DNA of 64,000 bases from contig NZ_CP047942.1 in the NCBI RefSeq assembly GCF_014279835.1, positions 186,001-250,000 of the forward strand. The letters run 5' to 3'. The translations under genes were made by a program, and so were the position numbers. This document shows positions 27,354 through 36,879 of this stretch, one piece after another. The notes under the pieces are model-generated. The model made no database searches. It was given only the letters and a program-made list of their open reading frames with translations, and was not told the origin of the DNA. The DNA comes from Synechococcus sp. MVIR-18-1. Lineage in GTDB: Bacteria; Cyanobacteriota; Cyanobacteriia; PCC-6307; Cyanobiaceae. Every line of letters begins with the position of its first letter. The stretch's first letter is position 1.

Positions 27354-29246
27354 GTGAAGGTTCTCTACTACCACCAGTACTTCTCAACCCCCGCAGGTCC
27401 GGCCGGTACCCGCTCCTATGCCCTGGCCCATTCCCTTGTGGAAGCTGGCCATCAGGTGCAGATGGTCTGCTTGCAGGACGCCCGCACCCACACCGGCCTA
27501 TCCGGGCCCTTCACCGCAGGGTGCCGGTCTGGTCTGGTGGATGGCATTGAGGTGATCGAGTTCGATCTGCCCTACTCCAACCACGCCGGCTTGCTGGATC
27601 GCGCGCTGGTCTTTTTGCGTTACAGCTGGCAGAGCCTGCGGCTCGCTCTGCGCTCCGATGCAGATCTGATCTTCGCCACCACCACTCCGCTCACAGCTGG
27701 CATTCCTGGAATCGCCGCCCGCTGGCTGCGCGGGATTCCCTTCGTGTTTGAGGTGCGTGACCTCTGGCCCGAGCTGCCCCGCGCCATGGGTGTGGTGCGC
27801 AATCCTCTGGTGCTGCGAGCTCTCTCCGTTCTGGAGTGGTGCAGTTATCACTCGGCAGATGCCTGCATCGGTCTGGCCCCCGGCATCTGTGAGGGCATTG
27901 CTGATCGTGGCGTTGCTCCCAGCCTGATCACTTCCATTCCCAATGCCTGCGATTTGGTTCTGTTTCACCCTCCGTCGCCTGCCCAGCACAAGCGGCCCGA
28001 GTTGATCCCAGGGGTAGCGGCACGTTCGTTTGTGGCGGCCTTCACCGGGGCCCATGGCCAGGCCAATGGCTTGGATGCTGTGCTCGATCTCGCTGCTGAA
28101 TTGCGCCGTCGGGGTCGCAACGACATCAAGTTATTGTTAATTGGCGATGGCCGCTGCAAGCCAGCCCTGAAGCAGCGCGTGGCTGCCGAGAATCTGCAGA
28201 ACTGCCATTTCCTGCCACTTGTCCCCAAGCCCCACCTGGCTCATTTGCTGCGCCAGTCAGTGCATGTGGGCTTGATGGTGCTTGCGGATGTGCCGGCCTT
28301 CTATCGCGGCACCTCCCCCAACAAGTTCTTCGACTACCTGGCTTGCGGTTTGCCTGTGGTGAACAACTACCCCGGCTGGCTGGCTGATCTGATTCGCAGC
28401 CATCAGCTGGGTGTGCCTGTCCCCCCCCGCGACCCCAAGGCCTTTGCCGATGCCCTGATTGCTCTTGCGGATGATCCGGTGCAGCGCCAGACCATGGGGG
28501 AGAACGCCCGCGCTCTGGCGGAATCCAAGTTTTCCCGTGTTCTACTGGCGGCCCAGTGGCGCAAGGTGCTGGAAAGTACGGCTAAGCGCTATGGCCGTCG
28601 CCGTATTGGCTTTGTGCGCCGTACCGCCTATCGGTTGCTCAAAGGTGCCGCTGATCGCCTGGCCGCTCTGCTCGCCCTGCTACTGCTTTCTCCGTTGTTG
28701 CTGGTGGTAGCTGTTTTGGTGCGCTGGCGTTTGGGAGCACCGGTGCTGTTCCGCCAGCAGCGCCCTGGCTATGTCGAGCGGCCCTTTGAGCTGCTCAAGT
28801 TCCGCACGATGACCAACGCCCGCGATGCCTCCGGCGCCCTGCTAACCGATGCCGAGCGGCTCACGCCCTTTGGCCGTTGGTTGCGTGCCACCTCCATTGA
28901 TGAATTGCCAGAGCTGATCAACATCCTGCGCGGCGAGATGAGCTTTGTTGGGCCGCGTCCGCTGCTGATGCAATACCTGCCCCTTTACTCCCCCGTGCAG
29001 GCCCGCCGCCATGATGTGAAGCCTGGTTTCAGTGGCTGGGCTCAGATCAATGGCCGCAATGCCCTCCCGTGGGAGGAAAAGTTCCGCCTGGATGTCTGGT
29101 ATGTGGATCACCAGAGCTTCTGGCTGGATCTGCGCATTTTCCTCATCACCCTTTGGAAAGTGATACGCCGTGATGGCATCAGCGCTGCTGGTGAAGCCAC
29201 CATGGCGCCGTTCACAGGATCGGCGCCTGCTTCTGAGGCGCGCTGA
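27354..29246 (+). CDS. Fusion of GT4 glycosyltransferase and phosphoglycosyl transferase
   Basis: The 630-residue protein starts at GTG 27354. Residues 1-410 form a GT4 enzyme (YYHQYFSTPAGPAGTRSYALA at the start, TSPNKFFDYLACGLPVV at the donor site). Residues 422-610 form a bacterial sugar transferase: one hydrophobic re-entrant helix, then FRQQRPG, ELLKFRTMT, SIDELPELINIL and MSFVGPRPLL. The second part would transfer a phosphosugar to undecaprenyl phosphate; the first would add the next sugar. With PglD/E/F-like genes next door, the phosphosugar is likely diacetylbacillosamine. Confidence 0.88.
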   Translation: MKVLYYHQYFSTPAGPAGTRSYALAHSLVEAGHQVQMVCLQDARTHTGLSGPFTAGCRSGLVDGIEVIEFDLPYSNHAGLLDRALVFLRYSWQSLRLALRSDADLIFATTTPLTAGIPGIAARWLRGIPFVFEVRDLWPELPRAMGVVRNPLVLRALSVLEWCSYHSADACIGLAPGICEGIADRGVAPSLITSIPNACDLVLFHPPSPAQHKRPELIPGVAARSFVAAFTGAHGQANGLDAVLDLAAELRRRGRNDIKLLLIGDGRCKPALKQRVAAENLQNCHFLPLVPKPHLAHLLRQSVHVGLMVLADVPAFYRGTSPNKFFDYLACGLPVVNNYPGWLADLIRSHQLGVPVPPRDPKAFADALIALADDPVQRQTMGENARALAESKFSRVLLAAQWRKVLESTAKRYGRRRIGFVRRTAYRLLKGAADRLAALLALLLLSPLLLVVAVLVRWRLGAPVLFRQQRPGYVERPFELLKFRTMTNARDASGALLTDAERLTPFGRWLRATSIDELPELINILRGEMSFVGPRPLLMQYLPLYSPVQARRHDVKPGFSGWAQINGRNALPWEEKFRLDVWYVDHQSFWLDLRIFLITLWKVIRRDGISAAGEATMAPFTGSAPASEAR

Positions 29247-29890
29247 TGGCGTCTTTGCTGCTATTGGGTGCAGGTGGTCACGCCCGGGTCGTGGCTGAAA
29301 CCGCTCTCTCCACCGGACGCTTCAGCAGCATCGCCTTCCTTGATGATCGCTGCAGCGGCCCCGCTCAGCTACCTGATCAACTCGGCTGGCCGGTGATCGG
29401 CCCCTTTTCGGCAGCCCACGATCGCCAGATCTGTCAGCAATTCCAAGCAGCGCTGGTGGCCATCGGCAATGCCACCGTGCGTCTGCAGTGGTTGCCACGT
29501 CTTGCCGCTGCTGGCTACGAGCTCCCCGTTGTGATTCATCCCACTGCCTGGCTGTCGCCTTCCGCTCAGCTTGGTGCCGGTTCGGTGGTGTTCGCCCAGG
29601 CCGCCATCCAGGCCCAGGCCATGATCGGTAGCGGCGCCATCCTCAATACGGGGTGCTCGGTGGATCACGACGCCCAGCTTGGCGATGGCGTGCACATCTG
29701 CCCCGGTGCCCGTCTCGCGGGCGAAGTGCAGGTGGGTGATCGCAGTTGGATCGGCATCGGCGCGTCAATGATTCAGCAGATCTGTATCGGCGCTGATGTC
29801 ACCGTGGGTGCCGGTGCCTCCGTGGTGCGTGATCTGCCCGATGGCGTCACCGCCGTCGGCGTGCCGGCGAGGGTGTTGCCCACCGCCTAA
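29246..29890 (+). CDS. PglD/NeuD-like sugar O/N-acetyltransferase
   Basis: The 214-residue protein has an N-terminal Rossmann-like domain (LLLGAGGHARVVAET) and a C-terminal left-handed beta helix of hexapeptide repeats (GSGAILNTGCSVDHDAQLGD, then PGARLAGEVQVGD). His in the VDHDA turn is the usual catalytic base. Family members acetylate UDP-4-amino sugars using acetyl-CoA. It overlaps the fusion gene by one base (TGATG). Confidence 0.85.
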   Translation: MASLLLLGAGGHARVVAETALSTGRFSSIAFLDDRCSGPAQLPDQLGWPVIGPFSAAHDRQICQQFQAALVAIGNATVRLQWLPRLAAAGYELPVVIHPTAWLSPSAQLGAGSVVFAQAAIQAQAMIGSGAILNTGCSVDHDAQLGDGVHICPGARLAGEVQVGDRSWIGIGASMIQQICIGADVTVGAGASVVRDLPDGVTAVGVPARVLPTA

Positions 29891-29916
29891 CTCATTAGCT
29901 TTCACCTCTTCCTCGC

Positions 29917-31083
29917 GTGACTCTCGCCCCCTGGCCCCAGTTCGACGCCGATCAGATCGACGCCGCCACCCGCGTGCTCGCTTCCGGCAAGGTGAACACC
30001 TGGACCGGCCAGGAAACCACCGCCTTTGAGCAGGAGTTTGCTCAGTGGTGCGGCACTGCCCATGCCATCGCCATGGCCAATGGCTCCCTGGCCCTCTCGG
30101 CCGCCTACCTGGCCATTGGCCTCGGGCCCGGCGATGAGCTGATCACCACGCCGCGCACCTTCATCGCCACCGCCTCCAGCGCCGTGCTGCTCGGCGCCAA
30201 GCCGTTGTTCGCCGATGTGGATGCCGAATCCGGCGCCATCACCGCCGCCACGATTGCACCGCTGATCACCCCCCGCACTAAGGCCATCTCCGTGGTGCAC
30301 CTCGGTGGCTGGCCCGCAGACATGCCCGCGATTCTCGAATTGGCCCGCGCCCACGGCATTGCAGTGATCGAAGACTGCGCCCAGGCCCATGGCGCCCGCA
30401 TCCACGGCCAGTCCGTGGGCAGCTTCGGCGATGTATCTGCCTGGAGTTTTTGCCAGGAGAAAATTATTTCCACTGGCGGTGAGGGCGGCATCGTGACCAC
30501 TAGCCGAGCTGATCTCTGGGATCTGATTTGGGCCTTTAAAGACCATGGCAAAACCCATGAGTCGGTCTTCAGCCGCGAGCATCCGCCCGGCTTCCGTTGG
30601 CTGCACGAGCGCTTTGGCTCTAATTTCCGCCTCACGGAATTGCAGAGCGCCATTGGCCGAATCCAGCTGCAGCGTCTACCAGAGTGGACCGCCGCCCGTA
30701 CCCGCAATGCCTTGTTCCTTGCCGAAGCCCTGGCCGATTGCTCCGCGGTGCGTGTGCCCCTGCCGCCCGAGGGAATCACCCATGCCTGGTACAAGTTCTA
30801 TGCCTTCGTAAAGCCCGATGCGCTTGCCGATGGCTGGAGCCGCGATCGGATCCTTGCCGAGATCGCATCCCTCGGCTACCCCGCCCTTTCTGGCAGCTGC
30901 AGCGAGATCTACCTAGAGCGCTGCTTCAAGGAAGCTGGTCTGGCTCCCGCTGAGCGCTTGCATGTGGCCCGTGAGTTGGGCGAAACCAGCTTGATGTTCT
31001 TGGTGCATCCCACAATTACTTCTGAGCAGATGGCGGCCTATGCCGATGCTTTGCGTTCGGTGGTGAAGCAAGCGTGTCGATGA
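29917..31083 (+). CDS. DegT/DnrJ/EryC1 aminotransferase (PglE-like)
   Basis: This 388-residue PLP enzyme starts at GTG 29917. Lys182 in CQEKIISTGGEGG is the PLP lysine. IEDCAQAHGA near 150 carries the ring-stacking and Asp positions of the family. HPTIT close to the end is also typical. In this setting it should aminate a UDP-4-keto-6-deoxy-GlcNAc made by the next gene's product, giving the substrate of the acetyltransferase before it. Confidence 0.87.
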   Translation: MTLAPWPQFDADQIDAATRVLASGKVNTWTGQETTAFEQEFAQWCGTAHAIAMANGSLALSAAYLAIGLGPGDELITTPRTFIATASSAVLLGAKPLFADVDAESGAITAATIAPLITPRTKAISVVHLGGWPADMPAILELARAHGIAVIEDCAQAHGARIHGQSVGSFGDVSAWSFCQEKIISTGGEGGIVTTSRADLWDLIWAFKDHGKTHESVFSREHPPGFRWLHERFGSNFRLTELQSAIGRIQLQRLPEWTAARTRNALFLAEALADCSAVRVPLPPEGITHAWYKFYAFVKPDALADGWSRDRILAEIASLGYPALSGSCSEIYLERCFKEAGLAPAERLHVARELGETSLMFLVHPTITSEQMAAYADALRSVVKQACR

Positions 31084-32999
31084 AGCTTTTTTCGTTGCGC
31101 CAGTTCGCTCGGCTCTCTCCCCTTGCCCGCCGCCTGTTGCTGATCGGTATCGACGCTTTGCTGCTGCCCCTGGCGATATGGTTAAGTTTCTGGCTGCGGC
31201 TGGCTCAGCCGTTCCATGCCAGTTTTATGGCTGCCGGTCTGTGGTTGCTGCCAGCGGTGTTGCTGGTTGGCCTTCCGCTGTATGCCTTCACCGGGCAATA
31301 CAAAGGCCTCACGCGCTACGTCGGTAGTCGTGCCCTTTACCGCCTTGCCGGCCGCAATGGATTGTTTGTGCTGCTTTTGGCGGCTACCGGCATGATGCTG
31401 CGTTTGCCGATGCCTCCCCGCAGCAGCTGGATCCTGCTCTGGTTGCTGCTCACCGGCTTCACCGGAGCGGTGCGCTTTGCCCTGCGCGATCTGCTCCTGT
31501 CACTGCGCTCGGTTGCGCACAAGCGGCAAATGGTGCGTGTTGCCATCTATGGCTCCGGTGAGGCCGGTGCTCAGCTCGCTGCTGCCCTGCGCCTAGCGGG
31601 AAACCATCAGATCGTCACTTTTCTGGATGATGCACCAGTGCTCTGGCAGCGCACGATCAACGACATTCCGATCCAGCCTCCCCAAGTGCTGAGTGAGATG
31701 CAGGATCAGCTCGATCAGGTGTTGCTGGCAATCCCCTCATTGCCCCGCAGTGAACGCCGCCGCATCGTGGCTGAGTTGCAACGCCAGTCGATCCCGGTGT
31801 TGCAGATCCCCTCGGTTGATGACCTCACCTCCGGACGGGCCCAAATCGATGCGCTCCGCCCCGTAGCTATTGAAGATCTGCTCGGCCGTGATCCTGTTCC
31901 GCCCGTGCCGGAGCTGCTTGGCCCTGGCCTGCGTGATGCGGTGGTGTGCGTCACCGGCGCCGGTGGTTCGATCGGTTCTGAGCTCTGTCGCCAGATCCTG
32001 CAGTTAGCCCCCAGGGTTTTGCTCCTGCTCGAAAGCAGTGAACCGTCGCTTTACGCCCTGGAGCAGGAGCTCCGCCAGCAGTTGCCTGCTTCGGTGACCC
32101 TGCTTCCTGTGCTTGGCAGCGCCGCCAATCCTGCTCTGGTGCAGCGGCTTTTTGCAGACCATGGCGTGCAGACCGTGTTCCACGCCGCCGCTTACAAACA
32201 TGTGCCTTTAGTAGAGGCCAACCCGTTGGCGGGCTTGGCCAACAATGTGGGCTCCACGCGGGTGGTCTGTCAGGCCGCCGTTGCCGTGGGCGTCAACGAG
32301 CTAGTCCTGATCTCCACAGACAAAGCGGTGCGTCCCACCAATGTGATGGGCGCTAGCAAGCGCCTGGCGGAGCTGGTGGTTCAGGCCTCAGCTCTTGAGG
32401 CGTTGCAGGGTGCCCATGCAGCTGGCCAGCCCTGCACCCGTTTGTCGATGGTGCGCTTCGGCAATGTGCTGGGCTCGTCGGGATCGGTGGTGCCTTTGTT
32501 TCGTAAACAGATTGCCGCTGGGGGACCGATCACACTCACCCACCCCGAAATCATCCGCTACTTCATGACGATCCCAGAGGCAGCAGAACTGGTGCTTCAG
32601 GCCTCCACCCTGGCCAAGGGCGGTGATGTTTTCTTGCTCGATATGGGCGAACCTGTGCGCATTAAATCCCTGGCCGAGCAGATGGTTCGCCTCAGCGGCC
32701 TCTCACTTCGCGATGCTCAAAACCCCAACGGAGAGATCGCCATCTCCTGCACGGGCCTGCGCCCCGGCGAAAAGCTCTACGAAGAACTGCTGATCGATGC
32801 CGAATCCGAACCCACCAAGCACCCCCTGATCTTCCGCGCTCAGGAGCGATCCTTGCCACCGGAGCTGCTCTGGCCTCGCTTGGATGCGCTCGATGCCGCG
32901 ATCGCGGCGCAGGATGTTGAGGGAGCGCTGGCGTTGCTGGCGGAGCTGGTGCCCGAGTGGCAGCGAGGCGATCGTGTGAATGAAGCTGTTAGGGCCTAG
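31080..32999 (+). CDS. Membrane-bound UDP-sugar 4,6-dehydratase (PglF/WbpM-like)
   Basis: The protein is about 639 residues from ATG 31080, which overlaps the previous stop; GTG 31074 is an alternative. Four hydrophobic helices fill residues 1-130, followed by a nucleotide-binding CoA-binding-like domain (VAIYGSGEAGAQLA) and a C-terminal SDR domain. That domain has VTGAGGSIGSELC near residue 290 and STDKAVRPTNVMGASKR near 412. Met stands where short-chain enzymes have Tyr, as in the long PglF/WbpM type. It likely converts UDP-GlcNAc to the 4-keto-6-deoxy sugar. Confidence 0.88.
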   Translation: MKLFSLRQFARLSPLARRLLLIGIDALLLPLAIWLSFWLRLAQPFHASFMAAGLWLLPAVLLVGLPLYAFTGQYKGLTRYVGSRALYRLAGRNGLFVLLLAATGMMLRLPMPPRSSWILLWLLLTGFTGAVRFALRDLLLSLRSVAHKRQMVRVAIYGSGEAGAQLAAALRLAGNHQIVTFLDDAPVLWQRTINDIPIQPPQVLSEMQDQLDQVLLAIPSLPRSERRRIVAELQRQSIPVLQIPSVDDLTSGRAQIDALRPVAIEDLLGRDPVPPVPELLGPGLRDAVVCVTGAGGSIGSELCRQILQLAPRVLLLLESSEPSLYALEQELRQQLPASVTLLPVLGSAANPALVQRLFADHGVQTVFHAAAYKHVPLVEANPLAGLANNVGSTRVVCQAAVAVGVNELVLISTDKAVRPTNVMGASKRLAELVVQASALEALQGAHAAGQPCTRLSMVRFGNVLGSSGSVVPLFRKQIAAGGPITLTHPEIIRYFMTIPEAAELVLQASTLAKGGDVFLLDMGEPVRIKSLAEQMVRLSGLSLRDAQNPNGEIAISCTGLRPGEKLYEELLIDAESEPTKHPLIFRAQERSLPPELLWPRLDALDAAIAAQDVEGALALLAELVPEWQRGDRVNEAVRA

Positions 33000-33064
33000 A
33001 GGCGCTCCCTGATTTTTCTTTGGCTGCCTTTAGCGCGATGTCCGATGCTGAGGACGTCTTTGTA

Positions 33065-33710
33065 TTGCCGATCCCTGTGAGGCCGTCTTGAGCGCCTTGG
33101 TTACCTTGCTGCTGTTGGCGCTAGCGATCGCCTGTTTCATCGGCGGTTGGCTCGCGCCTGAGCTGGTGGCCTTATTGGCTGCAGGCCTGCTCATGGCCAC
33201 AGGGGTGCTCACACCCAATGAGGCCTTGGCTGGTTTTGGCAGCCCTGCCCTGATCACCCTGGTGGGCTTGTTTGTGCTCTCCAACGGCCTGCTGCACAGC
33301 GGCGCCTTGGATCGTTTGCGCGAACTGCTGGCATCACCGCGGATCCGCAACCCCAGCCAGTTGATGCTGGTGTTTGGCTTTGTGGTGGCGCCGATTTCGG
33401 GGTTCATCCCCAACACCCCGATCGTGGCGATCTTGCTGCCGGTGGTGCAGGGCTGGTGTCAGCGCCGCGGGATCAGCCCGTCGCGGGTGTTGATGCCGCT
33501 GTCCTTCGCAACCTTGATCGGTGGCACGATCACCTTGATTGGCACCTCTACCAGTTTGCTCGCTAGTGATCTGGTTGCGCGCCTCGGCTATGGCACCTTT
33601 GAGCTGTTTTCTTTCACAGCGATTGGCATTCCGGTATGGCTGATCGGGGCCTGCTACCTCGTGATTGCAGGCCGTTTTCTGCCCGATCGCGGCGACCAAA
33701 GCGACGACAA
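33065..33710 (+). repeat. Left copy of 646-base exact direct repeat
   Basis: The sequence from TTGCCGATCCCTGTGAGG through CGACGACAA is repeated at 36234-36879 with no difference that I could find. It includes the TTG start and the first 208 codons of the permease gene. Just beyond the right end the two copies encode the same residues (NLQALSR) with different codons, so the copies have separate histories there. Confidence 0.92.
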
Positions 33711-33747
33711 TCTGCAGGCCTTAAGCCGGGTTCGGTCTTCAACCTGA
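33088..33747 (+). pseudogene. 3'-truncated copy of SLC13-type permease gene
   Basis: The first 216 residues are those of the full-length permease at 36257, then the frame leaves it (VRSST) and stops at 33747. It has the N-terminal membrane half only, without the RCK domains or the second membrane half. The truncated end borders AT-rich inserted sequence. It is very unlikely to transport alone. Confidence 0.88.
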
Positions 33748-33880
33748 GACTTCACTCTATGTGACTGCGTCCTGAGCTCCCTGTTGGTTTACAGATAGCG
33801 GTGTATCTTCACTGTCCTCACCAATGTAGATAATGTTTGTTTTATCGGGAAAGTTAAATTCCAAGACAGTAACAATCGAA

Positions 33881-34960
33881 TCAAGAAGCCAGCTTTGGGA
33901 CAAGGGTCTTCCTAAGTTCTAGACAAGGCTTTTCGAGAAAGATCCAAGAACAAATAGAAATCAAAGTAGTGAAAAGCAAAAACAGGAAAAACAAATAATT
34001 TTTACCTACTCCAGCGAAAGCAACAAGTGACAAATTTATTACTGGCATGTGATAAAGATACAACCCGTAGGAAATGTCTCCAGGCAGCTGAAAGCGTGAA
34101 CTTACCAAGCCCAAACCAACAAAGAATGCTCCCAATGACAGGTTTGACATCAAAACGCTAGGAATGCCACCTAAGCCAACCAGTCTTACGAGTATCCCTA
34201 AAAATAGACCGGAAAATATCAATAAACGGCTACATTTAGCCTGCCCCAATCGTGTCAATAATCTAACGAATGAAGCGCCCAGGAGGAATTGACCTATATA
34301 AGGCAAGACGGAAACACTCATAAGCTTTAGATAGAGTGATGCGTTGCGAGGGGAAGTACCATCTCCCGCCAGAATAGACCCAGTTAAATAATGCTGCAAA
34401 GAGAAACTAGCCCAAACAACTCCAACGGCGATAGTAATAGCAGTTAAGCGGTTGCGGCGGAAGATCCAAGCCAAGGAGGAGGTGAATAGCGGAACGAGTA
34501 TGTAGAACTCAATCTCAACAGGGATAGTCCAGAGAGATCCATTCATTACTCCAACCCCGAAATCTCTCAGCTGATCTGGATTAAAGAAGGTCACAAAAGA
34601 ACCCTGACCCAGAAGCCAAGCAAATCCAAGAGGAGAGAGTGCAAAAGAAGCTTTACCAAATAAAAGGCATATCAACCATCCAAAAATTGCAGCACACCAG
34701 AGCGCAGGAAAAATCCTCAGAGAGCGAGACACTGCATAAGATTTCCAACCCTCATGAGATGTGGAGTTATTAATCCATGAGATAGAGACTAAGAAGCCAG
34801 AAAGCGCAAAGAAGATTGGAACCCCAGGAAATGAAAACAAAGCCCCAACAAGATCGGGCAATGGGTAGTCAAGGTGTGATGCGCCATGGTGCAGAAGAAC
34901 CTGCAATGCTGCATACAGCCTTACTAAATCAAATAAATTATTACGATCCAACCGAATCAT
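33881..34960 (-). CDS. Acyltransferase 3 family membrane protein (OafA-like)
   Basis: The 359-residue protein has about ten helices. It opens RLDRNNLFDLVRLYAALQVLLHH, with the conserved Arg and His of acyltransferase 3, then FFALSGFLVS near residue 52. Members move acetyl or other acyl groups to extracellular glycans. It is AT-rich and on the opposite strand to its neighbours, inside the segment bounded by the 646-base repeat, so it looks acquired. No SGNH domain is attached. Confidence 0.82.
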   Translation of the reverse strand: MIRLDRNNLFDLVRLYAALQVLLHHGASHLDYPLPDLVGALFSFPGVPIFFALSGFLVSISWINNSTSHEGWKSYAVSRSLRIFPALWCAAIFGWLICLLFGKASFALSPLGFAWLLGQGSFVTFFNPDQLRDFGVGVMNGSLWTIPVEIEFYILVPLFTSSLAWIFRRNRLTAITIAVGVVWASFSLQHYLTGSILAGDGTSPRNASLYLKLMSVSVLPYIGQFLLGASFVRLLTRLGQAKCSRLLIFSGLFLGILVRLVGLGGIPSVLMSNLSLGAFFVGLGLVSSRFQLPGDISYGLYLYHMPVINLSLVAFAGVGKNYLFFLFLLFTTLISICSWIFLEKPCLELRKTLVPKLAS

Positions 34961-34998
34961 TTCACCATCCTATGATGTCAACTAATCCAATGTTACAC

Positions 34999-35160
34999 GG
35001 AGAGGATCCCGCACTTGCTTGGGAGGACAAATTCTGCCTTGATAACTGGTACGTAGATCATCAGAGTTTTTTCTAGATCTGCGTATTTTCCTGATCACGA
35101 TCTTGAAAGTAATCCGTCGTGAGGGGATCAGCGCGGATGGTGAAGCCACCGTACCAACCA
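34999..35160 (+). pseudogene. C-terminal fragment of a bacterial sugar transferase
   Basis: ALAWEDKFCLDNWYVDHQSFF is followed by TAG, then a shifted frame reading DLRIFLITILKVIRREGISADGEAT. This corresponds to the last 45 residues of the phosphoglycosyl transferase half of the fusion at 27354 (LPWEEKFRLDVWYVDHQSFW). One frameshift and the absence of the catalytic parts show it to be a remnant. Confidence 0.75.
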
Positions 35161-36034
35161 ACCTTCACTGGTGGTGGCCTACGCCGATGAAAGAATTGTT
35201 CTCTGCAATGTGGTTTGGCATGCCGAGCTAATAGCTGAAATGGTCATCGATACTTGGATTCCATCGAAAACTTTTACCTTGATTTCTTCTGCTTCGAGAT
35301 TGTTCTGGGCTGACCTAACTCTGTTAATACGCGGCTAGGATTCCAAGTAAAAATTATTTTCAAAATGTTTACTTGTTGTTTTATTGCATGCACAATATTG
35401 CTCTCTTAAAGCTTGCCGGCTCATGGGGCAGGCTATTGTGGCCTCCTTGGCTAAGCATCTTTGACAACATAGGAGGCTTCCAGCGCCTAACGCGCTGATT
35501 TCTTCAAGTTCATTCTATTTGGCTGTTGGTCGCTCACCTTTATTGTTAGCTGAGCTTTTGGAACATAGGAATACCTTGAGCGGTATCGTTAGGACTATCG
35601 CCGTCAGTCCTCCGCCGATTCAATACCTAAATCTCTATTCTCCGCGCCAATTCTGTTGTCACGACTTAGCCTTTTAGTGTAATAGCTGAATCAATACTCA
35701 TAGCTCTGCCAAACTGATTAAGATTAGCCTTGATGTTTGCTTGTTCGGTAATCATTTTTTTTTGAATTTACTTGTTGGTATATCGTAGATTGTTGATTCA
35801 AAAGTCTTTCCACTCAGTCAATAGTCTTTCAAGAAAACTGGGGAAGTAGTTTTCCGAGTTTTTAAGGACTTTGATCGCTATTAAAATTTACGTCACATTG
35901 TATTTTTGATTTTGTTTGCAAGTCGGCTTGAATCTGCCATTTCGGCCAATTACATATGTTTTGACGTCGCTACTCGCCGGAAGCCCTGTTGACAGAGAGC
36001 GGTACTCTATATATCTACAGTGATTACCTTTGCT
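35161..36034 (+). other. Gene debris and noncoding AT-rich sequence
   Basis: There is no open gene in these 874 bases. One piece at 35606-35668 reads SPPPIQYLNLYSPRQFCCHD. It resembles the GPRPLLMQYLPLYSPVQARRHD part of a phosphoglycosyl transferase, yet it lies downstream of the fragment that should follow it. The rest shows nothing I can name. Confidence 0.55.
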
Positions 36035-36187
36035 ATGGGTAAAATCTTATCAATTTCCAGCCATCTTCCTGAAGATGTTTTGACAAATAGCGAGCTGTCT
36101 TCTCTGTTTCCTGAATGGAGTGCTGACAAGATCTTCGATAAAACTGGCATTAGGCAGCGGTATATTGCAAAGGAAGGTGATGCTTAA
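36035..36187 (+). pseudogene. N-terminal fragment of a ketoacyl-ACP synthase III-like gene
   Basis: ATG 36035 opens MGKILSISSHLPEDVLTN and continues through KIFDKTGIRQRYIAKEGDA to TAA. This is the standard first 48 residues of FabH-like synthases, which in glycan loci often make or use acyl groups. The active-site domain is missing. The fragment ends 46 bases before the right copy of the 646-base repeat. Confidence 0.72.
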
Positions 36188-36233
36188 ATTACTTTATGCT
36201 TTCATGCAGTTAAAAAATTAACAGGTGTATAAG

Positions 36234-36879
36234 TTGCCGATCCCTGTGAGGCCGTCTTGAGCGCCTTGGTTACCTTGCTGCTGTTGGCGCTAGCGATCGC
36301 CTGTTTCATCGGCGGTTGGCTCGCGCCTGAGCTGGTGGCCTTATTGGCTGCAGGCCTGCTCATGGCCACAGGGGTGCTCACACCCAATGAGGCCTTGGCT
36401 GGTTTTGGCAGCCCTGCCCTGATCACCCTGGTGGGCTTGTTTGTGCTCTCCAACGGCCTGCTGCACAGCGGCGCCTTGGATCGTTTGCGCGAACTGCTGG
36501 CATCACCGCGGATCCGCAACCCCAGCCAGTTGATGCTGGTGTTTGGCTTTGTGGTGGCGCCGATTTCGGGGTTCATCCCCAACACCCCGATCGTGGCGAT
36601 CTTGCTGCCGGTGGTGCAGGGCTGGTGTCAGCGCCGCGGGATCAGCCCGTCGCGGGTGTTGATGCCGCTGTCCTTCGCAACCTTGATCGGTGGCACGATC
36701 ACCTTGATTGGCACCTCTACCAGTTTGCTCGCTAGTGATCTGGTTGCGCGCCTCGGCTATGGCACCTTTGAGCTGTTTTCTTTCACAGCGATTGGCATTC
36801 CGGTATGGCTGATCGGGGCCTGCTACCTCGTGATTGCAGGCCGTTTTCTGCCCGATCGCGGCGACCAAAGCGACGACAA
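36234..36879 (+). repeat. Right copy of 646-base exact direct repeat
   Basis: It is the partner of 33065-33710, offset by 3,169 bases. Here the permease gene continues beyond the repeat to full length. Confidence 0.92.

Noticed and set aside
29902-30794. Two long minus-strand frames opposite the aminotransferase gene
   Set aside because: Both are shadows of a well-supported PLP enzyme and show repetitive Gly/Ala-rich sequence without motifs.
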